From PALSA-894 sp963757565 (GTDB lineage Bacteria > Pseudomonadota > Alphaproteobacteria > Rhizobiales > Xanthobacteraceae), in NCBI GenBank assembly GCA_963757565.1, contig CAVWSB010000011.1, positions 1,302,001 through 1,366,000 of the forward strand: a DNA stretch of 64,000 nt, in the 5' to 3' direction. The position numbers and the translations under genes are program-made. Positions 43,938 through 52,994 of the stretch are shown here, piece after piece; the first letter of the stretch is position 1, and every line of letters begins with the position of its first letter. The notes beneath the pieces are model-generated. The model searched no databases, was not told the origin of the DNA, and saw only the letters and a list, made by a program, of their open reading frames with translations.

Positions 43938-44993
43938 GTGCTGCGCGGCCGCCTGATCGTGGCGGCACTCGCGTTTGCGTGCGGGTTGCCGGGTGCAGTC
44001 GCCCCGGCGGGAGCGCAAGGCGTTCTTGAGACGATTCCGCGACCACCGGGCTCGATCGGCCCGAGCCAGGGTCTCGCGCCGTCCGCGCCGGGCGGCTTGC
44101 TCGCGCCACAGCAGCCGACGAGCCCGCTGCAACTGGCTCCTCCGACCACGCAGCCTGCCGCGCTGCCGACCGCGCCGACGCCGGCCCCGGCTCCGAACCC
44201 AACGGTCACGCCGTCAATTCCAATGGTGCCGGCGGGGCAGGTCGCCCTGATGGTGAATGCGCGTTTCGGGCGCGATCCGCCCCCGATCGCCGGTGGATTG
44301 TATTGGCGTATCTATCCCGACAAGCCTGACGCTAACGGCGTATTCCGGGTGGTGCGCGAGGAGCGCGCCGCAGCGCCGATCTTCGTGCTGCCGCCGGGCG
44401 GCTACGTCATACATGTGAGCTTCGGTTTTGCCACCGCCGCGAAGAAGATTCAGCTCCGCGCCGAGACCGTGCGTGAGACGTTCGAACTTGCCGCGGGGGG
44501 AGCACGTTTCGAGGGTCGGGTCGGCGACAGCCGCATTCCGGCCGGCCAGATCAGCTTCGACGTCTATCGCGGCAGCCAGTTCGAGGGTGACGACAAGCGA
44601 CCGATCGCCTCCGCGGTGCCGACGACCGACGTGCTGCTGCTTCCCGAAGGCATTTATCATGTCGTCTCCAACTACGGCGACAGCAACGCCACCGTACGCT
44701 CCGATATCCGCGTTCAGACCGGCAAGCTGACCGATGTGGTGGTCAACCATCGCGCGGCGGTCATTACCCTCAAGCTGGTCAACGAGCGCGGCGGAGAGGC
44801 GATGGCCAACACGCAATGGTCTGTTCTGACGCCGGGTGGCGACGTGGTGAAGGAGGCGGTTGGCGCCTTCCCCAAGGTTATCCTCGCCGAGGGGGATTAT
44901 TCGGTCGTTGCCCGAAATGAAGGCAAAACCTACAACGGCAAATTCAAGGTGGAACCAGGCGTGGATCGGGAGATTGAAGTACTGTCCCGATAG
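43938..44993 (+). CDS. Secreted multidomain beta-sandwich protein of unknown function
   Basis: A 351-residue protein starting at GTG 43938, with a signal peptide (residues 1-26, ending GAQ-GV) and a Pro/Ala/Gln-rich linker to about residue 95. Three beta-sandwich-like repeats follow, with patterns such as GGLYWRIYPDKPDANGVFR, PGGYVIHVSFG, PEGIYHVVSNYGD and AEGDYSVVARNEGKTYNGKF. The recurrent G-x-Y strands suggest carbohydrate- or protein-binding domains. It probably works in the envelope. It is 68 bases upstream of otsB. Confidence 0.7.
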   Translation: MLRGRLIVAALAFACGLPGAVAPAGAQGVLETIPRPPGSIGPSQGLAPSAPGGLLAPQQPTSPLQLAPPTTQPAALPTAPTPAPAPNPTVTPSIPMVPAGQVALMVNARFGRDPPPIAGGLYWRIYPDKPDANGVFRVVREERAAAPIFVLPPGGYVIHVSFGFATAAKKIQLRAETVRETFELAAGGARFEGRVGDSRIPAGQISFDVYRGSQFEGDDKRPIASAVPTTDVLLLPEGIYHVVSNYGDSNATVRSDIRVQTGKLTDVVVNHRAAVITLKLVNERGGEAMANTQWSVLTPGGDVVKEAVGAFPKVILAEGDYSVVARNEGKTYNGKFKVEPGVDREIEVLSR

Positions 44994-45061
44994 TTCCCGG
45001 CATCCGGCGGCGTTGCCGCGCCACCTGTATTCGATCAAAAGTCGCAATCCTGGAGCGCGAA

Positions 45062-45805
45062 TTGTTCATTGACGCCGTTACGCTGCCCTCGACAGCCGTT
45101 TTATTAGACGTTGACGGCACCATTCTCGACCTTGCGCCAACTCCGCTTGAGGTCGTTGTCCCGCCGGATCTCACAGTTGCACTGGAGCGGCTGTCCAAGC
45201 GGGTCGGCGGGGCGCTCGCGTTCGTCAGCGGACGCCCGCTTGCCGAGCTTGATCTGTTCTTCCAGCCGCTGCGGCTGCCGTCGATCGCCGGCCACGGCGC
45301 GGAGTTGCGCCTCGCCGACGGTTCGGTGACGCGCGCGAAGACCTTCCTCGATCCGCAGCTCAAGGCGGACATCGCGAGCATCGGTGACGACAAGCCCGGT
45401 GTCGTGATCGAGGACAAGGGTTACTCGATCGCGGTTCATTACCGCCTCGTTCCACATGTCGGGCACGAGGTGCGTGACGAGGTGGCGGCGATCTGCGCGC
45501 GATATCCTTCCACCCGGCTCGAGATCCTGCCCGGCAAGTCGGTGGTCGAGATCAAGCAGCCGTCGTTCAACAAGGGGACTGCGGTGCGCGAACTGATGCA
45601 GCACGCCCCGTTCCAGGGGCGGCGTCCGATCTTCATCGGCGACGATGTCACCGACGAGGCGGCATTTGAAGTGCTGCCGGAGTTCAACGGCGTCGGCTTC
45701 TCGGTCGGGCGGGAAGTGCAGGGGATTGCCGGCATGTTCGAGACGCCGAGCGATGTCCGGCGCTGGATCGCCGAGATGGTGCGGGCCGGGCAGGACAAGA
45801 AATGA
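45062..45805 (+). CDS. otsB: Trehalose-6-phosphate phosphatase
   Basis: A 247-residue HAD-superfamily phosphatase. The catalytic motif DVDGT (residues 16-20, with nucleophile Asp16) is followed by LAFVSGRPLAELD (motif II), FNKGTAVRELM (motif III Lys) and FIGDDVTDEAAF (motif IV). It dephosphorylates trehalose-6-phosphate to trehalose. The start is TTG 45062. Its TGA overlaps the GH15 gene start (ATGA). Regulation by osmotic stress is usual for the pathway, but no control site is visible. Confidence 0.95.
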   Translation: MFIDAVTLPSTAVLLDVDGTILDLAPTPLEVVVPPDLTVALERLSKRVGGALAFVSGRPLAELDLFFQPLRLPSIAGHGAELRLADGSVTRAKTFLDPQLKADIASIGDDKPGVVIEDKGYSIAVHYRLVPHVGHEVRDEVAAICARYPSTRLEILPGKSVVEIKQPSFNKGTAVRELMQHAPFQGRRPIFIGDDVTDEAAFEVLPEFNGVGFSVGREVQGIAGMFETPSDVRRWIAEMVRAGQDKK

Positions 45806-47622
45806 ACGTTCGTCCTCAGGTCGACGTGAACGCCGCTCAACAGAATCTCGATCTGGCCGTGATCGGGAACGGGCGCACCCTTGCGCTGGTCAATCCGCTC
45901 GCGCGGATCGTGTGGTGGTGTTTCCCGCGCTTCGACAGCGATCCGGTGTTCTGCCGGCTGCTCGCGGGCGATGAGGAGAAAGGCTTCACCGACGTTCTCC
46001 TCGATGGGTTCGTCTCGTCGCATTCGGAATACACGCGCAACACCGCGGTGGTCACGACCGTGCTGACCGACCGTGACGGCGGTGCGGTGCGCATCACGGA
46101 TTTTGCGCCGCGGTTCAGCCAGTTCGGCCGCATGTTTCGGCCGCCGCAACTCATGCGCATCATAGAGCCGATCGCCGGCCTCCCGCGGATCACCATCCGT
46201 TTCCGCCCCGCCGCCGACTACGGCCAGACCAACATGGGGCGCGCTCTGTCGAGCAACCACATCCGTTACACCGGCGGCGAAGCCATCCGGCTGACGACCG
46301 ACGCACCGCTGTCTTACATCGATCGCGAGTCGCCGTTCGTGCTCACCCGGCCGCTCAGCCTGGTGTTCGGCGCCGACACTCCGTTCGAGGGAAATCTCGC
46401 GACGACCTGCCGGGAATTCTGCGAACGCACGGTGGATCACTGGCACGAGTGGATCAGGCGACTCGCCATTTCCTACGAGTGGCAGGACGCGGTCATCCGC
46501 GCCGCGATCACGCTCAAGCTCTCGGCCTTCGAGGAGACCGGCGCCATCATCGCGGCGCACACCACATCCATTCCCGAAGCGCCCGGCTCCGGGCGCACCT
46601 GGGATTATCGCTTCTGCTGGCTGCGGGACGCCTACTTCGTCGTGCGCGCGCTCAACCGCATCGGCGCATCGCATACGATGGAAGATTACATCAGCTACAT
46701 CCTGACCCTCGTGACAGGAAACCACGAGCTTCAGCCGGTCTACAGCATCGTCTCGACCGATCCGCTCGAGGAGCGCATCGTGCCCGACCTCACGGGTTAT
46801 CGCGGCGACGGGCCGGTGCGGATCGGCAACGCCGCAGTTGCGCAGAACCAGCACGACACCTACGGCAGCGCGATCCTTGCGGCGACGCCGATGTTCTTCG
46901 ACCGGCGCCTGCCGCGCATGGGGGACGAGACCCTGTTCCGGCGCCTGGAGCCGCTCGGCGAGAAAGCGTTCGAACTCGCCTTCGTCCCGGACGCCGGCAT
47001 CTGGGAATTTCGTGGCCGCAAACGCATTCACACCCATTCGGTCTCGATGTGCTGGGCCGGCTGCCAGCGGCTGGAGGCGATCGCCGCCCATCTCGGACTG
47101 GACGATCGCGCGGCCTATTGGGGTGAACGCGCAGCCGCCATCCACGCCGCCATGCTGGAGAAGGCGTGGAACCCGAAGCGTGGTGCCTTCACGGCTGCGT
47201 TCGGATCGGACGATCTTGACGCCAGTGTGCTGCTGCTGCCCGAACTCGGGGTCGTGGAGGCAACCGACCCCCGTTTCGTCTCTACCGTCAATGCAATCGA
47301 GCGCGAACTTAAGCGCGATCTGAACGTTATGCGTTATGCCGGCGCGGATGATTTCGGGCTGCCCGAAACCGCGTTCCTGATCTGCCGGTTCTGGCTGGTC
47401 GACGCGCTCGCGGAGATCGGCCGTAAGGATGACGCAAGGGACATGTTTATCGATGCCCTGAAGCTGCGCAACAGCTACGGCCTGATGTCCGAGGATGTGC
47501 ATCCGGTCACGAAAGAGCTTTGGGGCAACTTTCCGCAGACCTACTCGATGGCCGGCATCATCCTGAGTGCGATGCGGCTGTCGCGAAGCTGGGAGGACCG
47601 TTATTGGCGCGGCTTGTCGTAG
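45802..47622 (+). CDS. Glycoside hydrolase family 15 protein (glucoamylase/trehalase-like)
   Basis: A 606-residue GH15-type protein with an N-terminal beta-sandwich (residues 1-230) and an (alpha/alpha)6 barrel. Features are GRTWDYRFCWLRDAYFVVRA, LDDRAAYWGERAAAIHAAML and the late LMSEDVHPVTKELWGNFPQTYSMAGI. The position of the catalytic Glu could not be fixed by eye. It sits between otsB and otsA in one overlapping operon. GH15 enzymes include glucoamylases and, in mycobacteria, trehalases, so degradation of trehalose or a glucan is plausible. The end overlaps the otsA start by 19 bases. Confidence 0.9.
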   Translation: MNVRPQVDVNAAQQNLDLAVIGNGRTLALVNPLARIVWWCFPRFDSDPVFCRLLAGDEEKGFTDVLLDGFVSSHSEYTRNTAVVTTVLTDRDGGAVRITDFAPRFSQFGRMFRPPQLMRIIEPIAGLPRITIRFRPAADYGQTNMGRALSSNHIRYTGGEAIRLTTDAPLSYIDRESPFVLTRPLSLVFGADTPFEGNLATTCREFCERTVDHWHEWIRRLAISYEWQDAVIRAAITLKLSAFEETGAIIAAHTTSIPEAPGSGRTWDYRFCWLRDAYFVVRALNRIGASHTMEDYISYILTLVTGNHELQPVYSIVSTDPLEERIVPDLTGYRGDGPVRIGNAAVAQNQHDTYGSAILAATPMFFDRRLPRMGDETLFRRLEPLGEKAFELAFVPDAGIWEFRGRKRIHTHSVSMCWAGCQRLEAIAAHLGLDDRAAYWGERAAAIHAAMLEKAWNPKRGAFTAAFGSDDLDASVLLLPELGVVEATDPRFVSTVNAIERELKRDLNVMRYAGADDFGLPETAFLICRFWLVDALAEIGRKDDARDMFIDALKLRNSYGLMSEDVHPVTKELWGNFPQTYSMAGIILSAMRLSRSWEDRYWRGLS

Positions 47623-49028
47623 TATCCAATCGCGTTGCGGTGCCGGACGGAAAGTCCGGCGGACGTGCCGGCGGGCTTGAGGTCGCCGTCAAGGCGGCGT
47701 TCCGCCATCGCGAGGGACTGTGGTTCGGCTGGAGCGGCAAGATCGCCCGCAAGGGCGAAGCGACCGAGACCTCGACGAGCCGCCATGACGGCGTGGATTA
47801 TGTGGTCACCAGCCTCGCCGCGGAGGACTACCGGGAATATTACAACGGCTTCGCCAACCGGGTTCTGTGGCCGGTTCTGCACTACCGCTTCGATCTCGCC
47901 GAATTCTCGCGGCGGGACCTGTCGGGCTATATGCGTGTCAACGAGCACTTCGCCAACGAACTCGACAAGGTAATCCGGCCCGACGACCTCATCTGGGTCC
48001 ACGACTATCACTTGATCCCGCTGGCGAAGATGCTGCGCGCGCGCGGGCACAAGAACCGGATCGGCTACTTCCTGCACATTCCCTGTCCGCCGCCGGAGGT
48101 GCTGACCGCGCTGCCGAACCATGAGCGGTTGATCCCGACGCTCGGCGAATACGACCTTGTCGGCTTCCAGACCGGCGACGACGCGTTCAACTTCTCGCGC
48201 TATCTGACGCGCGAATGCGGTTACCACAGCCGCGACTTCTCCTATGCGATCGGCGATCGGGAAGTGCGTATCGATGCCTTCCCTGTCGGCATCGAGACGG
48301 AGAATTTTGCCAAGACCGCGCGCCGCGCGATCAAGTCTGGTTTTGTGCAGAACGTGATCGGCAGCCTGAACGGCCGCGCGATGATCATCGGCGTTGACCG
48401 GCTCGATTATTCGAAGGGACTTAATCTGCGTCTGGACGCCTACGAGCAATTCCTTTCGACGTATGCGGACTGGCGCGGCAAGGTCACCTATCTGCAGATC
48501 ACGCCGAAGACGCGCAGCGAAATTCCCGAATACATGGCCATGGAGCAAATGGTCAGTCAGGGTGCCGGGCGCATCAACGGCGCCTACGGCGAGGCCGACT
48601 GGACGCCGATCCGCTACGTTAACCGCGCCTACAGCCGGACCGCACTTGCGGGCTTCTATCGCGGTGCCCGCGCGGCGCTTGTGACACCGCTGCGCGACGG
48701 CATGAACCTGGTCGCGAAGGAATTCGTCGCCGCGCAGGACCCGGAGGATCCCGGCGTCCTGGTTTTGTCACGGTTCGCGGGCGCAGCGCACGAATGCAAG
48801 GATGCGTTGCTGGTGAACCCTTACGACACCGAAGCGGTCGCCGCCGCAATCAACCAAGCCCTGTCGATGCCGCTGGAAGAACGGCGCCAGCGCCACGCGG
48901 CGATGTACGAGACCCTGGTGGCGAACGACATCGCGCATTGGGCCGAGCGGTTCATCGCGACGCTGACCCGCCCGCCGCGCAATTCCGACTGGCCGTTTGC
49001 GCAAGGGCTCGCACGCGCGGCCGAGTAG
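47604..49028 (+). CDS. otsA: Trehalose-6-phosphate synthase
   Basis: A 474-residue GT20 glycosyltransferase making trehalose-6-phosphate from UDP-glucose and glucose-6-phosphate. Recognisable are LARLVVVSNRVAVPD, GLWFGWSGKIARKG, VHDYHLIPLAKMLR, the IPCPPPEVLTALPNHE loop, DRLDYSKGLNLRL and SRFAGAAHECKDALLVNPYD. TTG 47604 is the start because GGGAGGACC lies upstream and translation then begins at the family N-terminus. It overlaps the GH15 stop, so otsB, GH15 and otsA are coupled. Confidence 0.95.
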   Translation: MARLVVVSNRVAVPDGKSGGRAGGLEVAVKAAFRHREGLWFGWSGKIARKGEATETSTSRHDGVDYVVTSLAAEDYREYYNGFANRVLWPVLHYRFDLAEFSRRDLSGYMRVNEHFANELDKVIRPDDLIWVHDYHLIPLAKMLRARGHKNRIGYFLHIPCPPPEVLTALPNHERLIPTLGEYDLVGFQTGDDAFNFSRYLTRECGYHSRDFSYAIGDREVRIDAFPVGIETENFAKTARRAIKSGFVQNVIGSLNGRAMIIGVDRLDYSKGLNLRLDAYEQFLSTYADWRGKVTYLQITPKTRSEIPEYMAMEQMVSQGAGRINGAYGEADWTPIRYVNRAYSRTALAGFYRGARAALVTPLRDGMNLVAKEFVAAQDPEDPGVLVLSRFAGAAHECKDALLVNPYDTEAVAAAINQALSMPLEERRQRHAAMYETLVANDIAHWAERFIATLTRPPRNSDWPFAQGLARAAE

Positions 49029-49037
49029 CTCGGGCGT

Positions 49038-51008
49038 CTAGTCGGCGAGCCGCTCGCGCTTGACGTCGGGTGGCACGGCTTCGTCGGCCAGGGCCGTCAG
49101 GGCCACGTCGAGAGCCATCACAGTCTGCTTCTCGCTTCCGAGCCGGCGCACCGAAACCTGACGGGTCTCTGCTTCTTTCTTGCCGACGACGAGCAGGGCC
49201 GGCACCTTGGCGAGCGAGTGCTCCCGGACCTTGTAGTTGATCTTCTCGTTGCGCAGATCGATTTCGGCGCGCAGGCCAAGGCGCTTCGCCGCCTTGAGCA
49301 CGTCGCGCGCGTAGTCGTCGGCATCGCTTGTGATGGTCGCGATGACGATCTGCTGGGGACTGAGCCAGAGCGGGAAGTGGCCGGCGAAATTCTCGATCAG
49401 GATGCCGGTGAACCGTTCGAGCGAGCCGCAGATCGCGCGATGCACCATGACGGGCGTTTTCTTCGCGCCGTCGGCATCAATGTAGAACGCGCCGAAGCGT
49501 TCCGGCAGGTTGAAGTCGACCTGCGTGGTGCCGCACTGCCAGTCGCGCCCAATAGCGTCGCGCAGCACATACTCGAACTTCGGCCCGTAGAACGCGCCTT
49601 CCCCCGGATTGACCGCCGTCTTGATGCGATTGCCGGATTGCGCAGCGATCTTGTCCAGCACCTTGGACATCACCGCCTCGGCGTGATCCCAAGATGCATC
49701 CGAGCCGACGCGCTTTTCTGGCCGCGTCGAGAGCTTCACAACAAGGTCGGTCTCGAAGCCGAAATCCGCGTACACGGAGAGGATCAGGTCGTTGATCTTG
49801 AGGCATTCGGCCTCGAGCTGATCCTCGGTGCAGAAGATATGCGCATCGTCCTGCGTGAAGCCGCGCACGCGCAACAGCCCATGCATCGCGCCGGATGGCT
49901 CGTAGCGATGCACCACGCCGAATTCGGCGAGGCGAATGGGCAGCTCACGATAACTCTTCAGCCCGTGCTTGAAGATCTGCACATGACCGGGACAGTTCAT
50001 CGGCTTGATGGCGAACCAGCGCTTGTCTTCCGCTTCGTCGCCCGCCGACTGCGCGGCGAACATGTTCTCGCGGTACCAGTCCCAGTGGCCGGAGGTCTCC
50101 CACAGTGACTTGTCGAGCATCTGCGGCGCGTTGACCTCGTCGTAATCCTCGGCAAGGCGGCGGCGCATGTAGGCGATGATGCTCTGGAACAGCGACCAGC
50201 CCTTGGCGTGCCAGAACACGACGCCGGGACCTTCCTCCTGGAAGTGAAACAGGTCGAGTTCGCGTCCAAGCTTGCGATGGTCGCGCTTCTCGGCTTCCTC
50301 GATCTGCTTGAGGTATGCGTCTAGCTCCTCCTGCTTGGCGAACGCGGTGCCGTAGATGCGGGTGAGCATCGGGTTGTTTGAATCGCCGCGCCAGTATGCG
50401 CCCGCAACCTTCATCAGCCGAAAGGCGTTGCCGACCTTGCCGACGCTCGTCATGTGCGGGCCGCGGCAGAGATCGAACCACTCGCCCTGGTTATAGATCT
50501 TGATCTGCTGGTCGGCCGGGATCGCGTCGATCAACTCGACCTTGAAGCGCTCGCCCATGCCGGCGAAGGTCTCTTTCGCCTTCTCGCGCGACCATGCATC
50601 CTTGGTGAACGGTTTGTCGCGGGCGATGATCTCGCGCATCTTTTTTTCGATCGCCGGAAAATCCTCGGGCGTGAACGGCTCGTTGCGGAAGAAGTCGTAA
50701 TAGAAGCCGTTCTCGATCACCGGCCCGATGGTGACTTGCGTGCCGGGCCAAAGGCTCTGCACCGCCTCCGCCAGCACATGCGCGGCGTCATGGCGGATCA
50801 GTTCGAGCGCGCGCGGGTCCTCGCGCGAGACGAACTCGATCTTCGCGTCCTTCGCGATCGGGTCGGAAAGATCCGCAATCTCGCCATCGAGCGCCATCGC
50901 GACCGTGCGCTTGGCGAGCGAGGGCGAGATGCCCTTCGCGATATCGAGGCCGGTGATGTTGTCGGGGTAGTCGCGGCGCGCGCCGTCGGGAAAGGTCAGG
51001 GCGACCAT
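49038..51008 (-). CDS. thrS: Threonyl-tRNA synthetase
   Basis: A 656-residue class II synthetase with all ThrRS parts. The N-terminal TGS domain (VALTFPDGARRDYPDNITGL) comes first, then the editing/SAD domain with RHDAAHVLAEA and KIEFVSREDPRAL, the catalytic core with IKPMNCPGHVQIFKHGL and RYEPSGAMHGLLRVRGFTQD, and the C-terminal anticodon-binding domain (LVVGKKEAETRQVSVRRLGS). Zinc-ligand Cys and His are expected in the PMNCPGH region. It is essential for translation. No leader or T-box-type structure was seen upstream of ATG 51008. It converges with otsA, with a nine-base gap. Confidence 0.96.
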   Translation of the reverse strand: MVALTFPDGARRDYPDNITGLDIAKGISPSLAKRTVAMALDGEIADLSDPIAKDAKIEFVSREDPRALELIRHDAAHVLAEAVQSLWPGTQVTIGPVIENGFYYDFFRNEPFTPEDFPAIEKKMREIIARDKPFTKDAWSREKAKETFAGMGERFKVELIDAIPADQQIKIYNQGEWFDLCRGPHMTSVGKVGNAFRLMKVAGAYWRGDSNNPMLTRIYGTAFAKQEELDAYLKQIEEAEKRDHRKLGRELDLFHFQEEGPGVVFWHAKGWSLFQSIIAYMRRRLAEDYDEVNAPQMLDKSLWETSGHWDWYRENMFAAQSAGDEAEDKRWFAIKPMNCPGHVQIFKHGLKSYRELPIRLAEFGVVHRYEPSGAMHGLLRVRGFTQDDAHIFCTEDQLEAECLKINDLILSVYADFGFETDLVVKLSTRPEKRVGSDASWDHAEAVMSKVLDKIAAQSGNRIKTAVNPGEGAFYGPKFEYVLRDAIGRDWQCGTTQVDFNLPERFGAFYIDADGAKKTPVMVHRAICGSLERFTGILIENFAGHFPLWLSPQQIVIATITSDADDYARDVLKAAKRLGLRAEIDLRNEKINYKVREHSLAKVPALLVVGKKEAETRQVSVRRLGSEKQTVMALDVALTALADEAVPPDVKRERLAD

Positions 51009-51202
51009 GGCTATGCTCCTGTGGCTCACTCCCACGAACGGGCGTGGGTAAGCGGGGATTCGCAATGGACTCGATTTAGCGCAGGCGGCGCGGAATGCAA
51101 ATGGACCGGATGGCTGCTGCTTCCGGCCGGTTTTCCCCGGTGTATGATCTCCCGCAACGGGGCCGGGGTCTATGCGCTTTCGCCTTCGGGTCAATTTTCG
51201 CG

Positions 51203-52642
51203 GTGCGGCGGTTCGCCTTGGCCGTACTTTGCCTGGTGGCTGGTCTTCCGGCCGCGGCCCAGTCGCCCGGCTATGGCAGCAATGTTCGAGCGGTACCCAG
51301 GCAGCGATTGCCGCCTGCGCGGACATCATCAAAGCCGGGCGGGAAACCGAGCGCAACGCGGCGATCGCACACTATAACCTTGGCATCGCCTACGCGGCGC
51401 AGCGGGAATACGATCACGCGATCGCGAATTTCGGCCACGCGATCCGGCTCGATCCAGGTTATGCCGCCGCCTTCGCCAAACGGGCATTGGCTCACGAGGC
51501 GAAGGGCGAACGTGGACGCGCCCATGCGGATTTCCGGGCGGCGCTGTCGCTGACCGAAGCCAAAGGGGCGACGCGGAGCGCCGAGGAGCAATGGGACGCC
51601 GCGCGGCGATCGCTCGGCGTCGCAAATTCCGCGGGCCTGTCCGCGCCACAGATCACGCTCGACCTCCCGCTGCCCGACATACCGGGGCCGCTGCGATTCG
51701 ACACCGCACCACCAGCGTCATCGCCCAAATCCGTGCAGGCACCAGTGCCCGCGCGAACCCCATCGCAGGCACCCCTGAAATCAACACCGCAAGTAACGAT
51801 CGACCTGCCGCCCCCCGAATTGCCCGACCGCCTCAATTCAGCGTCGCCGTGCCGACAGGGCGGCCCGCGGCTCCCGCAACCGTCCAAGCCGTTGTCGTTT
51901 CGCCGCCGGTCGCACCCGACGCCGCGCCGCGCGGGGATAGCCGCCGTGTCGCACTGGTGATTGGAACTCCGCCTACCAGAAGGTCGCCGCCCTTCCCAAC
52001 CCGGCGAAGGACGCGACAGCGATTGCGGCGGCGTTGCGAGGTCTTGGTTTCCAACAGGTCACGCTGCAATTCGACCTGTTGCGCGAAAAGATGTTCGACA
52101 CGTTTCGCGCATTTTCCGCGGAGGCCGAGAAAGCGGATTGGGCGGTCATTTATTTCGCCGGCCACGGGATGGAGATGGCTGGCATCAATTATCTCATCCC
52201 GGTCGAGGCGCGCCTCGCGAACGATCGCGATGTCGATTACGAGGCGATCGCGCTCGAGAAGGTGATCAACGCGGTCGAGGGCGCACGGCGGTTGCGGCTC
52301 GTCCTGCTCGATGCATGCCGCGACAACCCGTTCGTCAAACAGATGCGGCGTTCGACCGTCTCGCGTTCGATCGGCCGCGGACTTGCGCAGACAGAGCCGG
52401 AGGCCGATACGCTGGTCGTTTATGCTGCCAAACATGGGCAGGTCGCACTCGATGGAGATGACGGCAACAGCCCGTTCGCTACGGCGCTGATCGGCCGGAT
52501 GAAAACGCCGGGCCTTGAGGTGCGTCGGCTGTTCGATCTCGTTCGCGACGATGTCATGAGCTCGACCAACCGGCGCCAGCAGCCGTTCAGGTACGGCTCG
52601 GTTTCGGGCAGCGAGGATTTCTATTTCGTCGCCGGGCGGTGA
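51203..52642 (+). pseudogene. Secreted TPR-caspase (peptidase C14) protein with three frameshifts
   Basis: Reading the pieces together gives a signal peptide (VRRFALAVLCLVAGLPAAAQ, GTG 51203), a TPR region (RNAAIAHYNLGIAYAAQREY, YDHAIANFGHAIRLDPGYAA), a Pro-rich linker and a caspase domain to 52642. The catalytic His is in YFAGHGME and the Cys in LLDACRDNP, so the protease core is intact. Three one-base losses are needed: near 51281 (AAA to AA, giving CSSGTQAAIAACADIIKAG), in a C-run near 51811-51816, and near 51965 (AAA to AA, giving VIGNSAYQKVAALPNPAKD). Because every downstream frame is intact, this is either a poorly read region or a recently decaying gene. The start is not certain. Confidence 0.78.
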
Positions 52643-52994
52643 ACGCTTTCAGGCGCTTGCCTTCGCAGCACGAGAAATAAAACGAACACACGCCTGCGGC
52701 TGCCTCAATTCGCCCAGCGCCAAATCGCGTTGCGATTTCAATCAGCTCACATGTCGTTCGCAACGAACGCGTCAACCGTCGGCCCAAATCACGCACCCAA
52801 TCTTGGCGAAAATGCCTCAGCGCCGCCCTTATCGCGCCAAAGTAAACAACAAACATCGCAACCAAGGGAGAAGAAAAGTCATCGACAGCCGCGGTGGGGC
52901 ACGCCGCGCAAAATTCCAAGCGTCAAAAGTAGCGGGTAAGCGTAGCGCGTTTGTGTGTGTTGCGTTGGCGTACTCCGCCGCACGGGGACAGGTC
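52643..52994. other. Intergenic region upstream of the second TAXI gene
   Basis: About 350 bases without a recognisable gene. It is somewhat AT-richer between 52830 and 52880. I see no tRNA, hairpin or repeat. The likely promoter of the gene at 52995 must lie here; an open frame through the region extends the TAXI protein upstream but gives no sensible N-terminus. Confidence 0.4.

Noticed and set aside
45439..47502. 687-codon open frame on the minus strand over the GH15 and otsB genes
   Set aside because: It has no family motif and is the antisense shadow of well-conserved genes with normal codon bias. Long antisense frames are common in GC-rich DNA.
51009..51200. T-box or threonine-responsive leader upstream of thrS
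   Set aside because: No T-box sequence or leader peptide rich in Thr is visible, and alphaproteobacteria do not normally use T-boxes.
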